Shown piece after piece: positions 50,706 through 59,402 of a stretch of DNA of 64,000 nt. The stretch is taken from NCBI RefSeq assembly GCF_900111005.1, contig NZ_FOFV01000003.1:124001-188000 (forward strand), given 5' to 3'. How positions within the stretch are numbered: the first letter of the stretch is position 1; each line of letters begins with the position of its first letter. The position numbers and the translations under genes are program-made. The stretch is from Lentzea albida (lineage in GTDB: Bacteria; Actinomycetota; Actinomycetes; Mycobacteriales; Pseudonocardiaceae). Below the pieces are notes generated by a model. That model did no database searches. It had not been told where the DNA came from and saw only the letters and a program-made list of their open reading frames with translations.

Positions 50706-51561
50706 CATTCAACGTGTGGGAGTCGTCGGTTCCGGTCTCATGGGGTCCGGTATCGCCGAGGTGAGCGCACGCGCCGGTCTCGACGTCATCGTCGTCGAGG
50801 TCAACGCGGGTGCGGCCGAGGCGGCGCAGGGGCGGATCGCCACCTCGCTCGCCAGGGGCGTCAAGTCGGGCAAGCTCAGCGAGGAGGACCGGGACGCCGC
50901 CATCGCGCGCATCCGGTTCACCACCGACATCGGCGAGTTCGCCGACCGCCAGTTCGTGGTCGAGGCGGTCGCCGAGAACGAGCAGGTCAAGACCGAGATC
51001 TTCGCGTCGCTCGACAAGGTCGTGAAGGACGAGGACGCCATCTTCGCGTCCAACACGTCGTCCATCCCGATCATGAAGCTCGGCATGGCCACCAACCGGC
51101 CCGAGCAGGTCATCGGCGTGCACTTCTTCAACCCGGTGCCGGTGCTGAAGCTGGTCGAGATCGTGCCGTCGCTGCTGACCGGCGCCACCACGCAGGACCG
51201 CGCCGAGGCGTTCGTGACCGGCACCCTGCACAAGGAGGTCATCCGCTCGCAGGACCGCGCCGGCTTCGTGGTCAACGCGCTGCTGATCCCCTACCTGCTC
51301 TCGTCGATCCGCATGCTGGAGTCCGGCTTCGCCTCGGCCGACGACATCGACAACGGCATGGTGCTCGGCTGCGCGCACCCGATGGGTCCGCTGCGCCTCA
51401 CCGACCTGATCGGCCTCGACACCACCAAGGCCATCGCCGAGTCGATGTACGACGAGTTCAAGGAGCCGCTGTACTCCCCGCCGCCGCTGCTGCTGCGCAT
51501 GGTGGACGCGGGGCTGCTCGGCAAGAAGTCGGGCCGCGGTTTCCACAACTACGCGAAATAG
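50698..51561 (+). CDS. 3-hydroxyacyl-CoA (3-hydroxybutyryl-CoA) dehydrogenase
   Basis: The 287-aa enzyme has the NAD motif RVGVVGSGLMGSGIAEVSAR, catalytic-region FASNTSSIPIM, the His in GVHFFNPVPVLKLVEIVPS and a C-terminal domain with DRAGFVVNALLIPYLLSSIR, GCAHPMGPLRLTDLIGLDT and GKKSGRGFHNY. It interconverts 3-hydroxyacyl-CoA and 3-oxoacyl-CoA, as in butyrate, polyhydroxybutyrate or fatty-acid metabolism. The start is a GTG inside the upstream gene's last codons; a terminator follows. Confidence 0.93.
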   Translation: MSDIQRVGVVGSGLMGSGIAEVSARAGLDVIVVEVNAGAAEAAQGRIATSLARGVKSGKLSEEDRDAAIARIRFTTDIGEFADRQFVVEAVAENEQVKTEIFASLDKVVKDEDAIFASNTSSIPIMKLGMATNRPEQVIGVHFFNPVPVLKLVEIVPSLLTGATTQDRAEAFVTGTLHKEVIRSQDRAGFVVNALLIPYLLSSIRMLESGFASADDIDNGMVLGCAHPMGPLRLTDLIGLDTTKAIAESMYDEFKEPLYSPPPLLLRMVDAGLLGKKSGRGFHNYAK

Positions 51562-51566
51562 GGTTT

Positions 51567-51606
51567 CGCGAAGGGTCCCTCAGAACGGTCCGGGGGACCT
51601 TTCGCG
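51567..51606 (+). terminator. terminator after the hydroxyacyl-CoA dehydrogenase gene
   Basis: CGCGAAGGGTCCC (51567-51579) pairs with GGGACCTTTCGCG (51594-51606) with one mismatch and a 14-nt loop, 6 bp after the stop. Confidence 0.7.
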
Positions 51607-51625
51607 TTCGTGGACAATCCTCGGG

Positions 51626-52123
51626 GTGTCCTACTTCGACATCGACGGCTACGAGCCGCAGTGGCTCTTGGGCACTTCCGACATCGCCGACGCACGACTC
51701 CGGGCGCTGACCGGGCACACGCTGCGACACGTCTGGCTGCTCTGGGACCTCGACGACGACGAGTGGTTCGCCGACGCCCCCGTCCTGCTGGACTTCGGCC
51801 ACGAGCAGGTCGAAATCAGCCACCAGAAGTTCGCGGACCTCTCCGTCACCTGGAACACCATCTCGCCGGCGAGGCAACGGACCTGGACCAGTGGGATCTT
51901 CCACCTCGCGTGGCGCGACGACGCTCGTGCCGAGGCAGCCGCCCTCCACGGCCAGCGCCTCGACTCGGTCGAACTGCTGGAGTACGCGGGTCCCGGCGCC
52001 TCCGGCATGACGCCCGTCAGCTTCGTGTTCCCCGGCGACCGGATCACCGTCTCCAACGGCCTCGACGAGAACCTGCTGGAGTTCGGTGATCCGGACCCGG
52101 TCTACCGCCGTACCCGGCTCTAG
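51626..52123 (+). CDS. hypothetical cytoplasmic protein
   Basis: This 165-aa soluble acidic protein starts at a GTG (VSYFDIDGYEPQWLLGTSDI). It has recognisable strands (TLRHVWLLWDLDDDEWFADA, PVLLDFGHEQVEISHQKFAD, PVSFVFPGDRITVSNGLDEN) but no known catalytic motif or membrane segment. No family recognised. Its TAG shares CTAG (52120-52123) with the stop of the convergent GTPase gene. Confidence 0.7.
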   Translation: MSYFDIDGYEPQWLLGTSDIADARLRALTGHTLRHVWLLWDLDDDEWFADAPVLLDFGHEQVEISHQKFADLSVTWNTISPARQRTWTSGIFHLAWRDDARAEAAALHGQRLDSVELLEYAGPGASGMTPVSFVFPGDRITVSNGLDENLLEFGDPDPVYRRTRL

Positions 52124-52701
52124 ACCGCCGCCAGCCGGTTCATCGAGTGCTGGATCAACGCCACCAGCACCGACTTCGACGACTCGCGGTCCCGCGCGTC
52201 GCACAGCACCACCGGGATCGCCTCGTCGATGTCCAAGGCGTGCCGCACCTCGTCCACCGTGTACGCCTGCGACCCGTCGAAGCAGTTCACGGCCACGACG
52301 AACGGGATGCCGCGGTGCTCGAAGAAGTCGATCGACGGGAACGACGAGTCGAGCCGGCGCGTGTCGACGAGCACGACCGCGCCGATCGCGCCGGTCGCCA
52401 GTTCGTCCCACATGAACCAGAACCTGTTCTGGCCGGGCGTGCCGAACAGGTACAGCACCACCTTGGTGTTGATGGTGATGCGGCCGAAGTCGAGGGCGAC
52501 GGTGGTGGTGTCCTTGCCCTCGATGCCGGCGAGGTCGTCGACGTGCACACCGGCCTCGGTGAGCAGTTCCTCGGTCCGCAGCGGCGGGATCTCGGACACC
52601 GACGCGACCATGGTGGTCTTGCCGGTGCCGAACCCGCCCGCGATGACGATCTTGACCGCGGTCGGCACGGTCAGCTGGGCGTCAGATCCCACGAACACCA
52701 T
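52120..52701 (-). CDS. conservon small GTPase (CvnD type)
   Basis: The 193-aa Ras-like/MglA-like GTPase has P-loop VIAGGFGTGKTTMVASVSEI, DFGRITINTKVVLYLFGTPG (switch and G3), FVVAVNCFDG (in the G4 position as NCFD rather than NKxD) and DARDRESSKSVLVALI. It is the last gene of the four-gene conservon. ATG52701 is used; a longer reading from 52767 would lie almost wholly inside the DUF742 gene. The module is thought to act like a membrane-associated G-protein signalling complex. Confidence 0.9.
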   Translation of the reverse strand: MVFVGSDAQLTVPTAVKIVIAGGFGTGKTTMVASVSEIPPLRTEELLTEAGVHVDDLAGIEGKDTTTVALDFGRITINTKVVLYLFGTPGQNRFWFMWDELATGAIGAVVLVDTRRLDSSFPSIDFFEHRGIPFVVAVNCFDGSQAYTVDEVRHALDIDEAIPVVLCDARDRESSKSVLVALIQHSMNRLAAV

Positions 52702-53047
52702 CCAGTACGGCCTGCAGGAGGTCCCTGTCAGGAATCTTGGGAGTGGAGGTCTGCACGAGCACGTCACCGCGCTCGATGAGGTCCGAGAGCAGGACCTTCA
52801 CCACGACGAGCGGGACGTCGAGGTAGGCGGCGACCTCGGCGACCGAGAGCGGGCGTGCGCACAGGGCCATGATCTCGCGATGTTCGACCGTCAGCGACGT
52901 CTGGTCGGACGCAAACGAGGACGCCCGGACCTGCGTCACGAGGTGCAGATCAGGCGCGTTCGGCCGGGTGCGGCCGCGCACCATCGCGTACGGCCGCACC
53001 AGCGGGCCCGCGGCCTCGTCGTACCACCAGTCGTCGCGCCCGGTCAT
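52682..53047 (-). CDS. DUF742 protein (CvnC type)
   Basis: The 121-aa conservon component has PLVRPYAMVRGRTRP, EHREIMALCARPLSVAEVAA and YLDVPLVVVKVLLSDLIERG, all typical of DUF742, with a winged-helix-like centre. It overlaps the GTPase gene by 20 bp, and its ATG shares one base with the roadblock stop (TGATG). It probably links the roadblock protein to the GTPase. Confidence 0.93.
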   Translation of the reverse strand: MTGRDDWWYDEAAGPLVRPYAMVRGRTRPNAPDLHLVTQVRASSFASDQTSLTVEHREIMALCARPLSVAEVAAYLDVPLVVVKVLLSDLIERGDVLVQTSTPKIPDRDLLQAVLDGVRGI

Positions 53048-53481
53048 CAGCGCGACTCACGCGCCGAAGGGACAGTCGCGGTCTCGGCGCGAGGAGCCGA
53101 GGAGAGGTACGTGCCGACTCGCTTGACCAGCATGTTCATCTCGTACGCGATCATGCCCATGTCCGCGTCCTCCTCACCCAGCACGGCCAGGCACGCGCCG
53201 TGGCCCGCAGCGGTCACGAAAAGATAAGCATGCTCCATCTCCACGATGGTCTGCCGAACAGCACCACCACCGAAATGGCGGCCGGTCCCCCGGGCGAGTG
53301 ACTGGAACGCGGACGCCATGGCGGACAGGTGCTCCGAGTCGTCGCGCGACAGCCCGGCCGAGCGGCCGAGCAGGAGTCCGTCCGCCGACAGCACGACCGC
53401 GTGGCGGGCTCCGACCACGCGCTGGATGAGGTCCTCCAGCAACCAGTTCAGTTCGCCGTGCTGGCTGGTGTTGTCCTTCAT
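53047..53481 (-). CDS. roadblock/LC7-domain protein (CvnB type)
   Basis: The 144-aa protein has the roadblock fold signature: ELNWLLEDLIQRVVGARHAV, VLSADGLLLGRSAGLSRDDS, then AYLFVTAAGHGACLAVLGEE and GMIAYEMNMLVKRVGTYL. Roadblock proteins act as GTPase-activating or scaffold partners of MglA-like GTPases. The ATG overlaps the kinase stop (ATGA). Confidence 0.94.
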   Translation of the reverse strand: MKDNTSQHGELNWLLEDLIQRVVGARHAVVLSADGLLLGRSAGLSRDDSEHLSAMASAFQSLARGTGRHFGGGAVRQTIVEMEHAYLFVTAAGHGACLAVLGEEDADMGMIAYEMNMLVKRVGTYLSSAPRAETATVPSARESR

Positions 53482-55820
53482 GACGAGGGGGCTCCTTCTG
53501 ATCTCCAGTCGTCGGACAGCCGGGCGTCACGGGTGCCGCGCTGGAACGCGGCGAGTCCGTCACGGGTCCGCTCGGCCGCCCGTTCGCCGGTCACCGGCTC
53601 GGCGTGCGACGGCTCCTCCGAGGACTGCATGAGCTGCGGCGCGAGGTTCTGCCGCTTCTTCCTGCGGGGAAGGGGTGCCTTCCCGTCCATCGCCTGAGGT
53701 GCCGCGGGGGTTGGTTCGTCCACAGGGGCAACAGCGCTCATGTCAGGTTCTACGAGCGCGTTCAGCCCCGCGTTCAGTGCCTCCTGCACTTCGGGATTCA
53801 CCTTCACGGGGAAGCTCGGGTGGTCCTCGGTGTGCCCGTGGTACGCGTCGTGGAACGACCGCACCGGCATCTGAGTGGTCTCGGTGATGTCGCCCGCGGT
53901 GTTGTGCGGGGCGACGATGGCGGGCGGCAGGACGCACAACGCCACTGTGCCGCCGTAGGGCGAGTCGCGCAGCTCCACCTTGATGCCCCGCCGCGCGGCG
54001 AGCCTCGCGACGACGAACAGGCCGAGGCGGGACTCGCCCCGGAACGCCATCGTCTCGAAGTCCGGCGGGTTGGAGAGCTTCGCGTTGGCCTGGAGGCGTT
54101 CCTCCTGCGTCAGGCCGAGGCCGTGGTCCTCGATCTCGATGACGATCCCGTGCGGCGCGGCACTGGAGTGGATGACGACCTCGGAGCGCGGGGACGAGAA
54201 CGCCGTGGCGTTGTCGACGAGCTCCGCGAGCAGGTGGATGGTGTCGGCGACGGCCACGCCGACCAGCGCGCGGTCGGGCACCGGGTTCACCCTGACCCGG
54301 ACGTACTGCTCGGTCTCGGCGACGGCGGAGCGGATGACGTCGCTCAGGCGCACCGGCTTGCGCCACTGCCTGCCGGGCTGCTCGCCGGCGAGGATGATCA
54401 GGTTCTCCGCGTTGCGGCGGGCGCGGGTCGCCAGGTGGTCGAGCTGGAAGAGCGAGTCGAGCTGCTCGGGGTGCTCCTCCTCGCGTTCCAGCTTGTCGAG
54501 GATCTTGAGCTGCCGGTGCACGAGCCCCTGGTTGCGGTGGGCGATGTCGAGGAAGACCCGGTTCACGCCCTCGCGCGCCTGCGTCTCCTTCACCGCCGCC
54601 GCGACCGCCGTGTACTGGGCGGCGTTGAACGCGTCCGCGACCTGGCCGATCTCGTCGTTGCCGTAGTCGAGCGGCGGCATGTCCCGGTGGACGTCCACCT
54701 GCTCGCCGCCGCGCAGGCGCGCCACGATGTGCGGCAGCCGTTCCTGGGCGAGCCGCAGCGTGTCCTCCCGCAACGACGTCAGCCGCGTGACCAGCGCCCG
54801 CGACACCAGCCGGTTCGAGATGCGCAACGCCAGCACGATGCCCACGACGACGGCGAGCAACGCGATCAGGCTGCCGATCAGCACCGCGGCGACCCGGCTG
54901 TCGGCCTTGTCGACGCCCAGGTCGGCGGCGTTGCGGGCCTGCGTGACGGCGAGCCCGACGAGGTTGTCGTGCACGGGACTGGCCACGCCCCGCCACTGCA
55001 CGTCGGTGACGCCCGCGTCGGCCGTGATGATCCGGCCCTCGAGGTCGAGCAGCGTCCGGTACTCCGTGCTGCCGCGCAGCGCGTCGTACTGCGAGCGCGG
55101 CTGCTCCAGCGCGAACGGGATCGAGGAGTCGAGGCTCGAGTGGTACGCGCCGATCAGCCGGGCGAACTCGACGCGTTCCGGTGCGGCGAACGAGCCGTTG
55201 AGCAGCCCGCGCGACCCGATCGTGGCACCGCGGGAGAGCCAGTCGGAGGCCTGGAAGATCGTCACGGCCTGGACGTTCGCCTGGCTCGCCTCCGCGTCGG
55301 GCACGAGGCGCGCCTGCCGCGACAGCAGCGCGACGCCCGAGTCGAGCAGGCTGTTGTAGAAGTCGTAGACCGCCTGCGCGTTCGCGGACCCCGAGTCGAT
55401 CCGGGCGCGTTGCTGGGGCAGCTCGTCCAGCGCGGTGTTGAGGGCGTTGATCCGGTCGTTGATGTCCTGCGGCACGCTGTCGGAGAACTCGGTGAACGCG
55501 GCCCTCATCTTCCGGACGGCCTCGTCGGTGACGGCGTGCTGGCGCTTGAGCCCGCCCCTGTCGACGCCCTGGACGTTGCCGAGGACCTCGAGGCTCTGCT
55601 GCCGTTCCTTCTGCAGCCCGGCGAGCGCCTCGACGGACGGGATCGCCGCGCCCTTCACCCCGGCCGCGACCGACCGCATGTAGAAACCGTCGAAAAGGGT
55701 GTAAGAGGAGAAAACGGCCCACATGACCAGCAGGACCACGCTGGGAACGACCACGACACCGGCCAGCCGCGACCGAATGGTCCGGTAGTTGGTCGGTGTG
55801 TAACCGCTCTTCTCGCTCAC
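53478..55820 (-). CDS. conservon sensor histidine kinase-like protein (CvnA type)
   Basis: The 780-aa membrane protein has a first transmembrane helix near residues 21-43, a long extracellular helical NIT-type sensor (to about 300), a second helix (VLIGSLIALLAVVVGIVLAL), a HAMP-like region, a degenerate dimerisation box (VFLDIAHRNQGLVHRQLKIL) and an HATPase domain with N-box LLAELVDNATAFSSP and G-box IEDHGLGLTQEERL. The Pro/Ala-rich C-terminal tail (about 120 residues) is disordered. No response regulator is near, as usual for conservons. It starts the cvnABCD-like operon. Confidence 0.93.
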   Translation of the reverse strand: MSEKSGYTPTNYRTIRSRLAGVVVVPSVVLLVMWAVFSSYTLFDGFYMRSVAAGVKGAAIPSVEALAGLQKERQQSLEVLGNVQGVDRGGLKRQHAVTDEAVRKMRAAFTEFSDSVPQDINDRINALNTALDELPQQRARIDSGSANAQAVYDFYNSLLDSGVALLSRQARLVPDAEASQANVQAVTIFQASDWLSRGATIGSRGLLNGSFAAPERVEFARLIGAYHSSLDSSIPFALEQPRSQYDALRGSTEYRTLLDLEGRIITADAGVTDVQWRGVASPVHDNLVGLAVTQARNAADLGVDKADSRVAAVLIGSLIALLAVVVGIVLALRISNRLVSRALVTRLTSLREDTLRLAQERLPHIVARLRGGEQVDVHRDMPPLDYGNDEIGQVADAFNAAQYTAVAAAVKETQAREGVNRVFLDIAHRNQGLVHRQLKILDKLEREEEHPEQLDSLFQLDHLATRARRNAENLIILAGEQPGRQWRKPVRLSDVIRSAVAETEQYVRVRVNPVPDRALVGVAVADTIHLLAELVDNATAFSSPRSEVVIHSSAAPHGIVIEIEDHGLGLTQEERLQANAKLSNPPDFETMAFRGESRLGLFVVARLAARRGIKVELRDSPYGGTVALCVLPPAIVAPHNTAGDITETTQMPVRSFHDAYHGHTEDHPSFPVKVNPEVQEALNAGLNALVEPDMSAVAPVDEPTPAAPQAMDGKAPLPRRKKRQNLAPQLMQSSEEPSHAEPVTGERAAERTRDGLAAFQRGTRDARLSDDWRSEGAPSS

Positions 55821-55935
55821 AGCGCTCTCGGTCTCTCCTGTGTCCCACGGCTAGCGCTGCGGGTTACCTGAGTAACTCCTTTGGGTGGTTTCAGGTTACG
55901 GGGCAGGCTACCCAGTCGAGTGAGAGGAGCAACAC

Positions 55936-55976
55936 CCGGTACAGGGGTTCTCACAAGGCAAGAACCCCCGTACGGG
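55936..55976 (-). terminator. terminator of the SMP-30-like gene
   Basis: CCGGTACAGGGGTTCT (55936-55951) pairs with AGAACCCCCGTACGGG (55961-55976) at 14 of 16 positions with a 9-nt loop, 22 bp after the stop of the minus-strand gene. Confidence 0.65.
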
Positions 55977-55997
55977 CTAGTTCGACCGTCTGTTTTC

Positions 55998-56912
55998 CTA
56001 GGGGCGCTCCACCGCCACGACGGTGTACGTCGTCTCCGGCGTGGGAGGCGTGCTGAACCGGGCATTCGGCAGGTAGAGGCGCTTGCCGAACGCCGCGACC
56101 GTCGTCGGCACGTCGAAGCGGGCATCCGTGCGTTCCGCCGCGAGCGTCGCGCCGTCACGGCTCAACGTGTAGCGCGCGACTTTGTTCAGCCTGTTTTGCA
56201 CCACGTACAACTGACGCCCCTCACGCAACAGGCCGTCGCCATTGGTGAGTGTTTGACCGTTCAAATTGATCTCGGTCGATTCACCACTCCGGGGATCGAT
56301 CCTGAACAACTTCCCGGTGTTGCTCTGCACGACGATCAGACCGCCGTCGAGCCCGGTGACGATCCCGTTCAGGTTCGTGGCGCCGGGGGTGACGACGAGA
56401 TCACCCGTCACCGCGAGCGTGCGGTGCGGCTTGAGGCTCAGCGGCACCTCGTAGAGCACCGCCTTGCGCGAGTCGGTGAACCACGCCGACTTCTCGGTCA
56501 GCACCACGTCGTTGACGAACGTGTCCGCGGTCGCGAACTGGAACTTCGCCAGCAGCTTCCCGGAACGCGTGTCGTAGACCCGTGCGTCGCCGCCCGTCCC
56601 ACCCGCGACCCACAGCCGCTTGCGGTCGTCGACCTTCAGGCCGAGCGACGGCGTCCCCGGCCCGGTGGCCAGCACCTCGCCGGTGCCGGTGCGCAGGTCC
56701 GCCGCGTAGATCGACCCGTCGGCCCGCGACCCGAAGTAGGCCGTCGTGCCGCTGATCGCGATGCCTTCCGGCTGCCACCCGTTGGGCAGGGAGAACTCCG
56801 TCGGGAACTGCTTGCCGCGGGACTGCTCTGACGCGCCTGCGGTGGCCGGCGCCGCGGCGGTGAGCGAGACGCCCAGGACCGCCACGAGCAGGACACCGAA
56901 TCTGCGGTACAT
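55998..56912 (-). CDS. secreted SMP-30/gluconolactonase-like beta-propeller protein
   Basis: The 304-aa protein has a Sec signal peptide (MYRRFGVLLVAVLGVSLTAA, cleaved near APATAGA). The mature part is a repeated beta-propeller: PEGIAISGTTAYFGSRADGS, PSLGLKVDDRKRLWVAGGTG, NDVVLTEKSAWFTDSRKAVL, NGIVTGLDGGLIVVQSNTGK, NGDGLLREGRQLYVVQNRLN. This is the SMP-30/LRE-like layout; the real substrate, if any, is unknown. Monocistronic. Confidence 0.85.
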   Translation of the reverse strand: MYRRFGVLLVAVLGVSLTAAAPATAGASEQSRGKQFPTEFSLPNGWQPEGIAISGTTAYFGSRADGSIYAADLRTGTGEVLATGPGTPSLGLKVDDRKRLWVAGGTGGDARVYDTRSGKLLAKFQFATADTFVNDVVLTEKSAWFTDSRKAVLYEVPLSLKPHRTLAVTGDLVVTPGATNLNGIVTGLDGGLIVVQSNTGKLFRIDPRSGESTEINLNGQTLTNGDGLLREGRQLYVVQNRLNKVARYTLSRDGATLAAERTDARFDVPTTVAAFGKRLYLPNARFSTPPTPETTYTVVAVERP

Positions 56913-57014
56913 GCCGCCTCCTAATCGGATTGGGTGCGTCCCCGATCCTCGTCCAGAGGACGGCCGAACAGGAGTTTTCTCAGGATTCCGACATCTCCAC
57001 AGGTCAGCGGCGCG

Positions 57015-57854
57015 TCACAGCTCGGCCGCGGCCTCGGCGACGAGTTCCAGCGACTCGCCCTCCCCCAGCGCCACCTCCCGCAGCCCGGCGAACCGCTGCG
57101 CGCACTGCTCGGTCATCCCCGGCTCCTCGACGTACTCGCCCTTCACGAACGTCTCGAGGTACGCCACGTCGTCGTGCTGCCGGTGCGCGAACCCGAGCAG
57201 CGTGAACGGCGACCCCATCGCCGGGTACGCGCCCGCGCCGCGCGGCACCACCCGCACGCTCACCGTCTCGTGCTCGCTCACCTCCATCAGGTGCAGCAGC
57301 TGCGCCTTCATCACCCGCGGCCCGCCGACCACCTGCCGCAGCACCGCCTCCGGGAACACCGCCTGCACCGTCAGCGGGTCCTTGTCCCGCAGGCGCGTGG
57401 CCCACGCCTCCCGCACCATCGCGAGCCGTGCCGTGCGCACCGGGTCGTCGGTCTGCATCACGGCGTCGGTGTAACCGGGGAGCTGGAACACCGCAGGGAC
57501 GAGGTCGAGCGTGAACGCCCGCAGCACCGTCGCCTCGAACACCAGGTTCGCGAAGTCCGCCGCCGGGTCGAAGTTCACCGGGTGCCCGGCGCCCTTGCGC
57601 GCCCGTTCCGCGTGCTGCGCCCGTGCGACGACGGCCTGCCACTCCACGACCGGCACCTTGTAGACGTACCCGAGCGCCATGACGTCGACCGGCGCCGACG
57701 GCTGCACCGCGTTCTCCATCATGGACAGCTTGGCGCTGCTGAAGCCCACGCGCTGGCCCGCCTCGGTGAGGCTCAGCTCGCGCTCGGCGCGCCACCCGGC
57801 CAGCTGCCGCCCGATGGCGCGTTCGAGCGTCGTGGCCCGGAAATCCTTCGGCAT
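57015..57854 (-). CDS. XRE-family regulator with DUF5753-type domain
   Basis: The 279-aa regulator starts at ATG57854 (MPKDFRATTLERAIGRQLAG). The HTH is at about 20-65 (LTEAGQRVGFSSAKLSMMEN). The C-terminal domain contains NLVFEATVLRAFTLDLVPAV, FQLPGYTDAVMQTDDPVRTA and MKAQLLHLMEVSEHETVSVR. It is downstream of, and on the same strand as, the tiny STAND ATPase gene (111-bp gap), a pair that may work together. An upstream in-frame start at 57923 is less likely. Confidence 0.9.
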   Translation of the reverse strand: MPKDFRATTLERAIGRQLAGWRAERELSLTEAGQRVGFSSAKLSMMENAVQPSAPVDVMALGYVYKVPVVEWQAVVARAQHAERARKGAGHPVNFDPAADFANLVFEATVLRAFTLDLVPAVFQLPGYTDAVMQTDDPVRTARLAMVREAWATRLRDKDPLTVQAVFPEAVLRQVVGGPRVMKAQLLHLMEVSEHETVSVRVVPRGAGAYPAMGSPFTLLGFAHRQHDDVAYLETFVKGEYVEEPGMTEQCAQRFAGLREVALGEGESLELVAEAAAEL

Positions 57855-57965
57855 GACGCGAAGGATAGGACCAATTCGGATCCCCGAAAGGGACGGGCGG
57901 TGTGGACAACCCTTTACTGGCAAGGAAGTTCGTTCACCGTGACGTGTTGCGTTAAACGCGCGAAG

Positions 57966-58700
57966 CTATTGATAGCGCATCGCGCGCGCATGGGCACGCA
58001 CGAGGTCGTGGAACCGGAACGCGTCGTCTCCGACCTCGGTCAGCAACGACTTCTCCACCAGGTCGTCCAGCGCGTCTTCCACGTCGCACTCCGGTTCGCC
58101 CGCGATCGCCGCCGCCACGGGCACGCCGAACGCGCCGGGTTCCCACGCGCACAACCGGTAGAGCCGCGCCTGCCGTTCACCGAGCTCCACATAGGACAGA
58201 TCGAGCAACGGCCCGAGCCGCCCGTCGTCGGGCAGCGGTCCCACGGCGATCTCCCGTGCTCCCGGGAGAGCGAGCCTCGACCGGCTCGTGACGAGCACGG
58301 TGCCCGACGCGGGCAGCAGCGGCGTCACCTGCTCGGCGGAGTCCGCGTTGTCCAGCAACAGGGTGAACTGCCGGCGCGTGACGAGGCCGCGGAAGACCGC
58401 CTGCTTGTCGGCGGGATCGGCGTCGAGCCCGAACGCCCGCAGCACGCGCCCCAGGTCGTGCGCCGCCAGGTCGACGTACAGCTGAGCCCCGGAACCTCTG
58501 TCCCGCAACCACTTCAACGCCAGCGCGGTCTTCCCCGCACCACTCGCGCCGTGCAGCACCGTCACCCCGGCCCGGATGCCCGCCAGCTCGGCGTCCCTGC
58601 CGACGAAGTGCCGCGGCGGCGCGGGCGGGCGGAACCGCGGCGGCACGTCGTCGCGCCCCCTGATGCCCCCGGTCGCGCCGGCCACCAGAACGTCCCTCAT
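57966..58700 (-). CDS. minimal STAND (NB-ARC-like) ATPase
   Basis: This 244-aa protein consists almost only of a P-loop STAND core: PPRHFVGRDAELAGIRAG, Walker A VLHGASGAGKTALALKWLRD, Walker B FTLLLDNADSAEQV, the sensor GTVLVTSRSRLAL and a winged-helix-like end (ALDDLVEKSLLTEVGDDAFR, then FHDLVRAHARA). Related AfsR-type proteins continue with TPR repeats and start with a DNA-binding domain; both are absent here. It may be a truncated relative or a compact switch partnered with the XRE regulator downstream. Confidence 0.8.
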   Translation of the reverse strand: MRDVLVAGATGGIRGRDDVPPRFRPPAPPRHFVGRDAELAGIRAGVTVLHGASGAGKTALALKWLRDRGSGAQLYVDLAAHDLGRVLRAFGLDADPADKQAVFRGLVTRRQFTLLLDNADSAEQVTPLLPASGTVLVTSRSRLALPGAREIAVGPLPDDGRLGPLLDLSYVELGERQARLYRLCAWEPGAFGVPVAAAIAGEPECDVEDALDDLVEKSLLTEVGDDAFRFHDLVRAHARAMRYQ

Positions 58701-58748
58701 CCCGCACCTCCCCGAAACCTCGAAGTTACGGGCTTTCCCCGTCTTTCA

Positions 58749-59072
58749 TCAGACGGCCATCGAGTGATCGCACGTGAGCGCGGCCCCGGTCCTCGACGTC
58801 GAGGACCGCACCTGCCGGCCGTTGACGATGATCTTGCACGTGAGCTCGCCGTGCACGCCCTCGAGCCGGACGACGACCCTGCCCTTGCGCTTGCCCATGC
58901 GCTCGAACGGCAGCTCGGGGTTGCGCAGGGTGCGTTCCTCCTCGCCGGGGAACGTGTAGGTGAGCCGGTCGGTCGTGCCCGTTCCCTCGACCACCACGCG
59001 GATGTTGGGCGCTGCCGCGCAACCGGCTGTTCCGGCCAGCAGCAGGCCCACGAGTAAGGCGGCGGTCTTCAT
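58749..59072 (-). CDS. small lipoprotein
   Basis: The 107-aa protein has a lipoprotein signal (MKTAALLVGLLLAGTAGCAA; lipobox AGTAGC). The mature part has beta-rich segments NIRVVVEGTGTTDRLTYTFP, KGRVVVRLEGVHGELTCKII and VNGRQVRSSTSRTGAALTCD, with two Cys that may form a disulfide. The pattern resembles MmpS-like or other small actinobacterial beta-sandwich lipoproteins (V-E-G/T-G...Y...C-x-I..G). No transporter gene is adjacent. Confidence 0.72.
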   Translation of the reverse strand: MKTAALLVGLLLAGTAGCAAAPNIRVVVEGTGTTDRLTYTFPGEEERTLRNPELPFERMGKRKGRVVVRLEGVHGELTCKIIVNGRQVRSSTSRTGAALTCDHSMAV

Positions 59073-59138
59073 GCCCCGAACGGTAGGAAGCGCGGGGGTG
59101 ATCCGGCATCAGCCTGAAGGCCCAAGCGGTATCAGCCA

Positions 59139-59393
59139 TCAGAGTGACAAGCCCTGATGCCGAAGGCACTCCTCGACCCTGATCCGCTCGACCTCGCGGT
59201 CCATCCCCTCGGGCAGGGCGCGCAACCGGTGCTCGACGCCCAGGGCCGTGCAGGCCTGCACGAGCAGCGCGTCGTAGGCCTGACGAGCACCGATCTTCTT
59301 GGCGGCCGACGCACCGGGCTCGAAGCACGCCCGTGCCCGCCGCACGCGACGAAGGTCGGCCGCGATTTGTTCGATCGGCCGATGTTCGGACAC
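59139..59393 (-). CDS. small hypothetical protein
   Basis: The 84-aa soluble protein starts at a GTG. It has a helical, basic composition (EQIAADLRRVRRARACFEPG, QAYDALLVQACTALGVEHRL, DREVERIRVEECLRHQ). Such short proteins, often annotated only as hypothetical, are common in Pseudonocardiales. It lies 10 bp after the PucR gene stop on the same strand, so it may be co-transcribed. No function assigned. Confidence 0.65.
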   Translation of the reverse strand: MSEHRPIEQIAADLRRVRRARACFEPGASAAKKIGARQAYDALLVQACTALGVEHRLRALPEGMDREVERIRVEECLRHQGLSL

Positions 59394-59402
59394 GGTGCCA
59401 AG

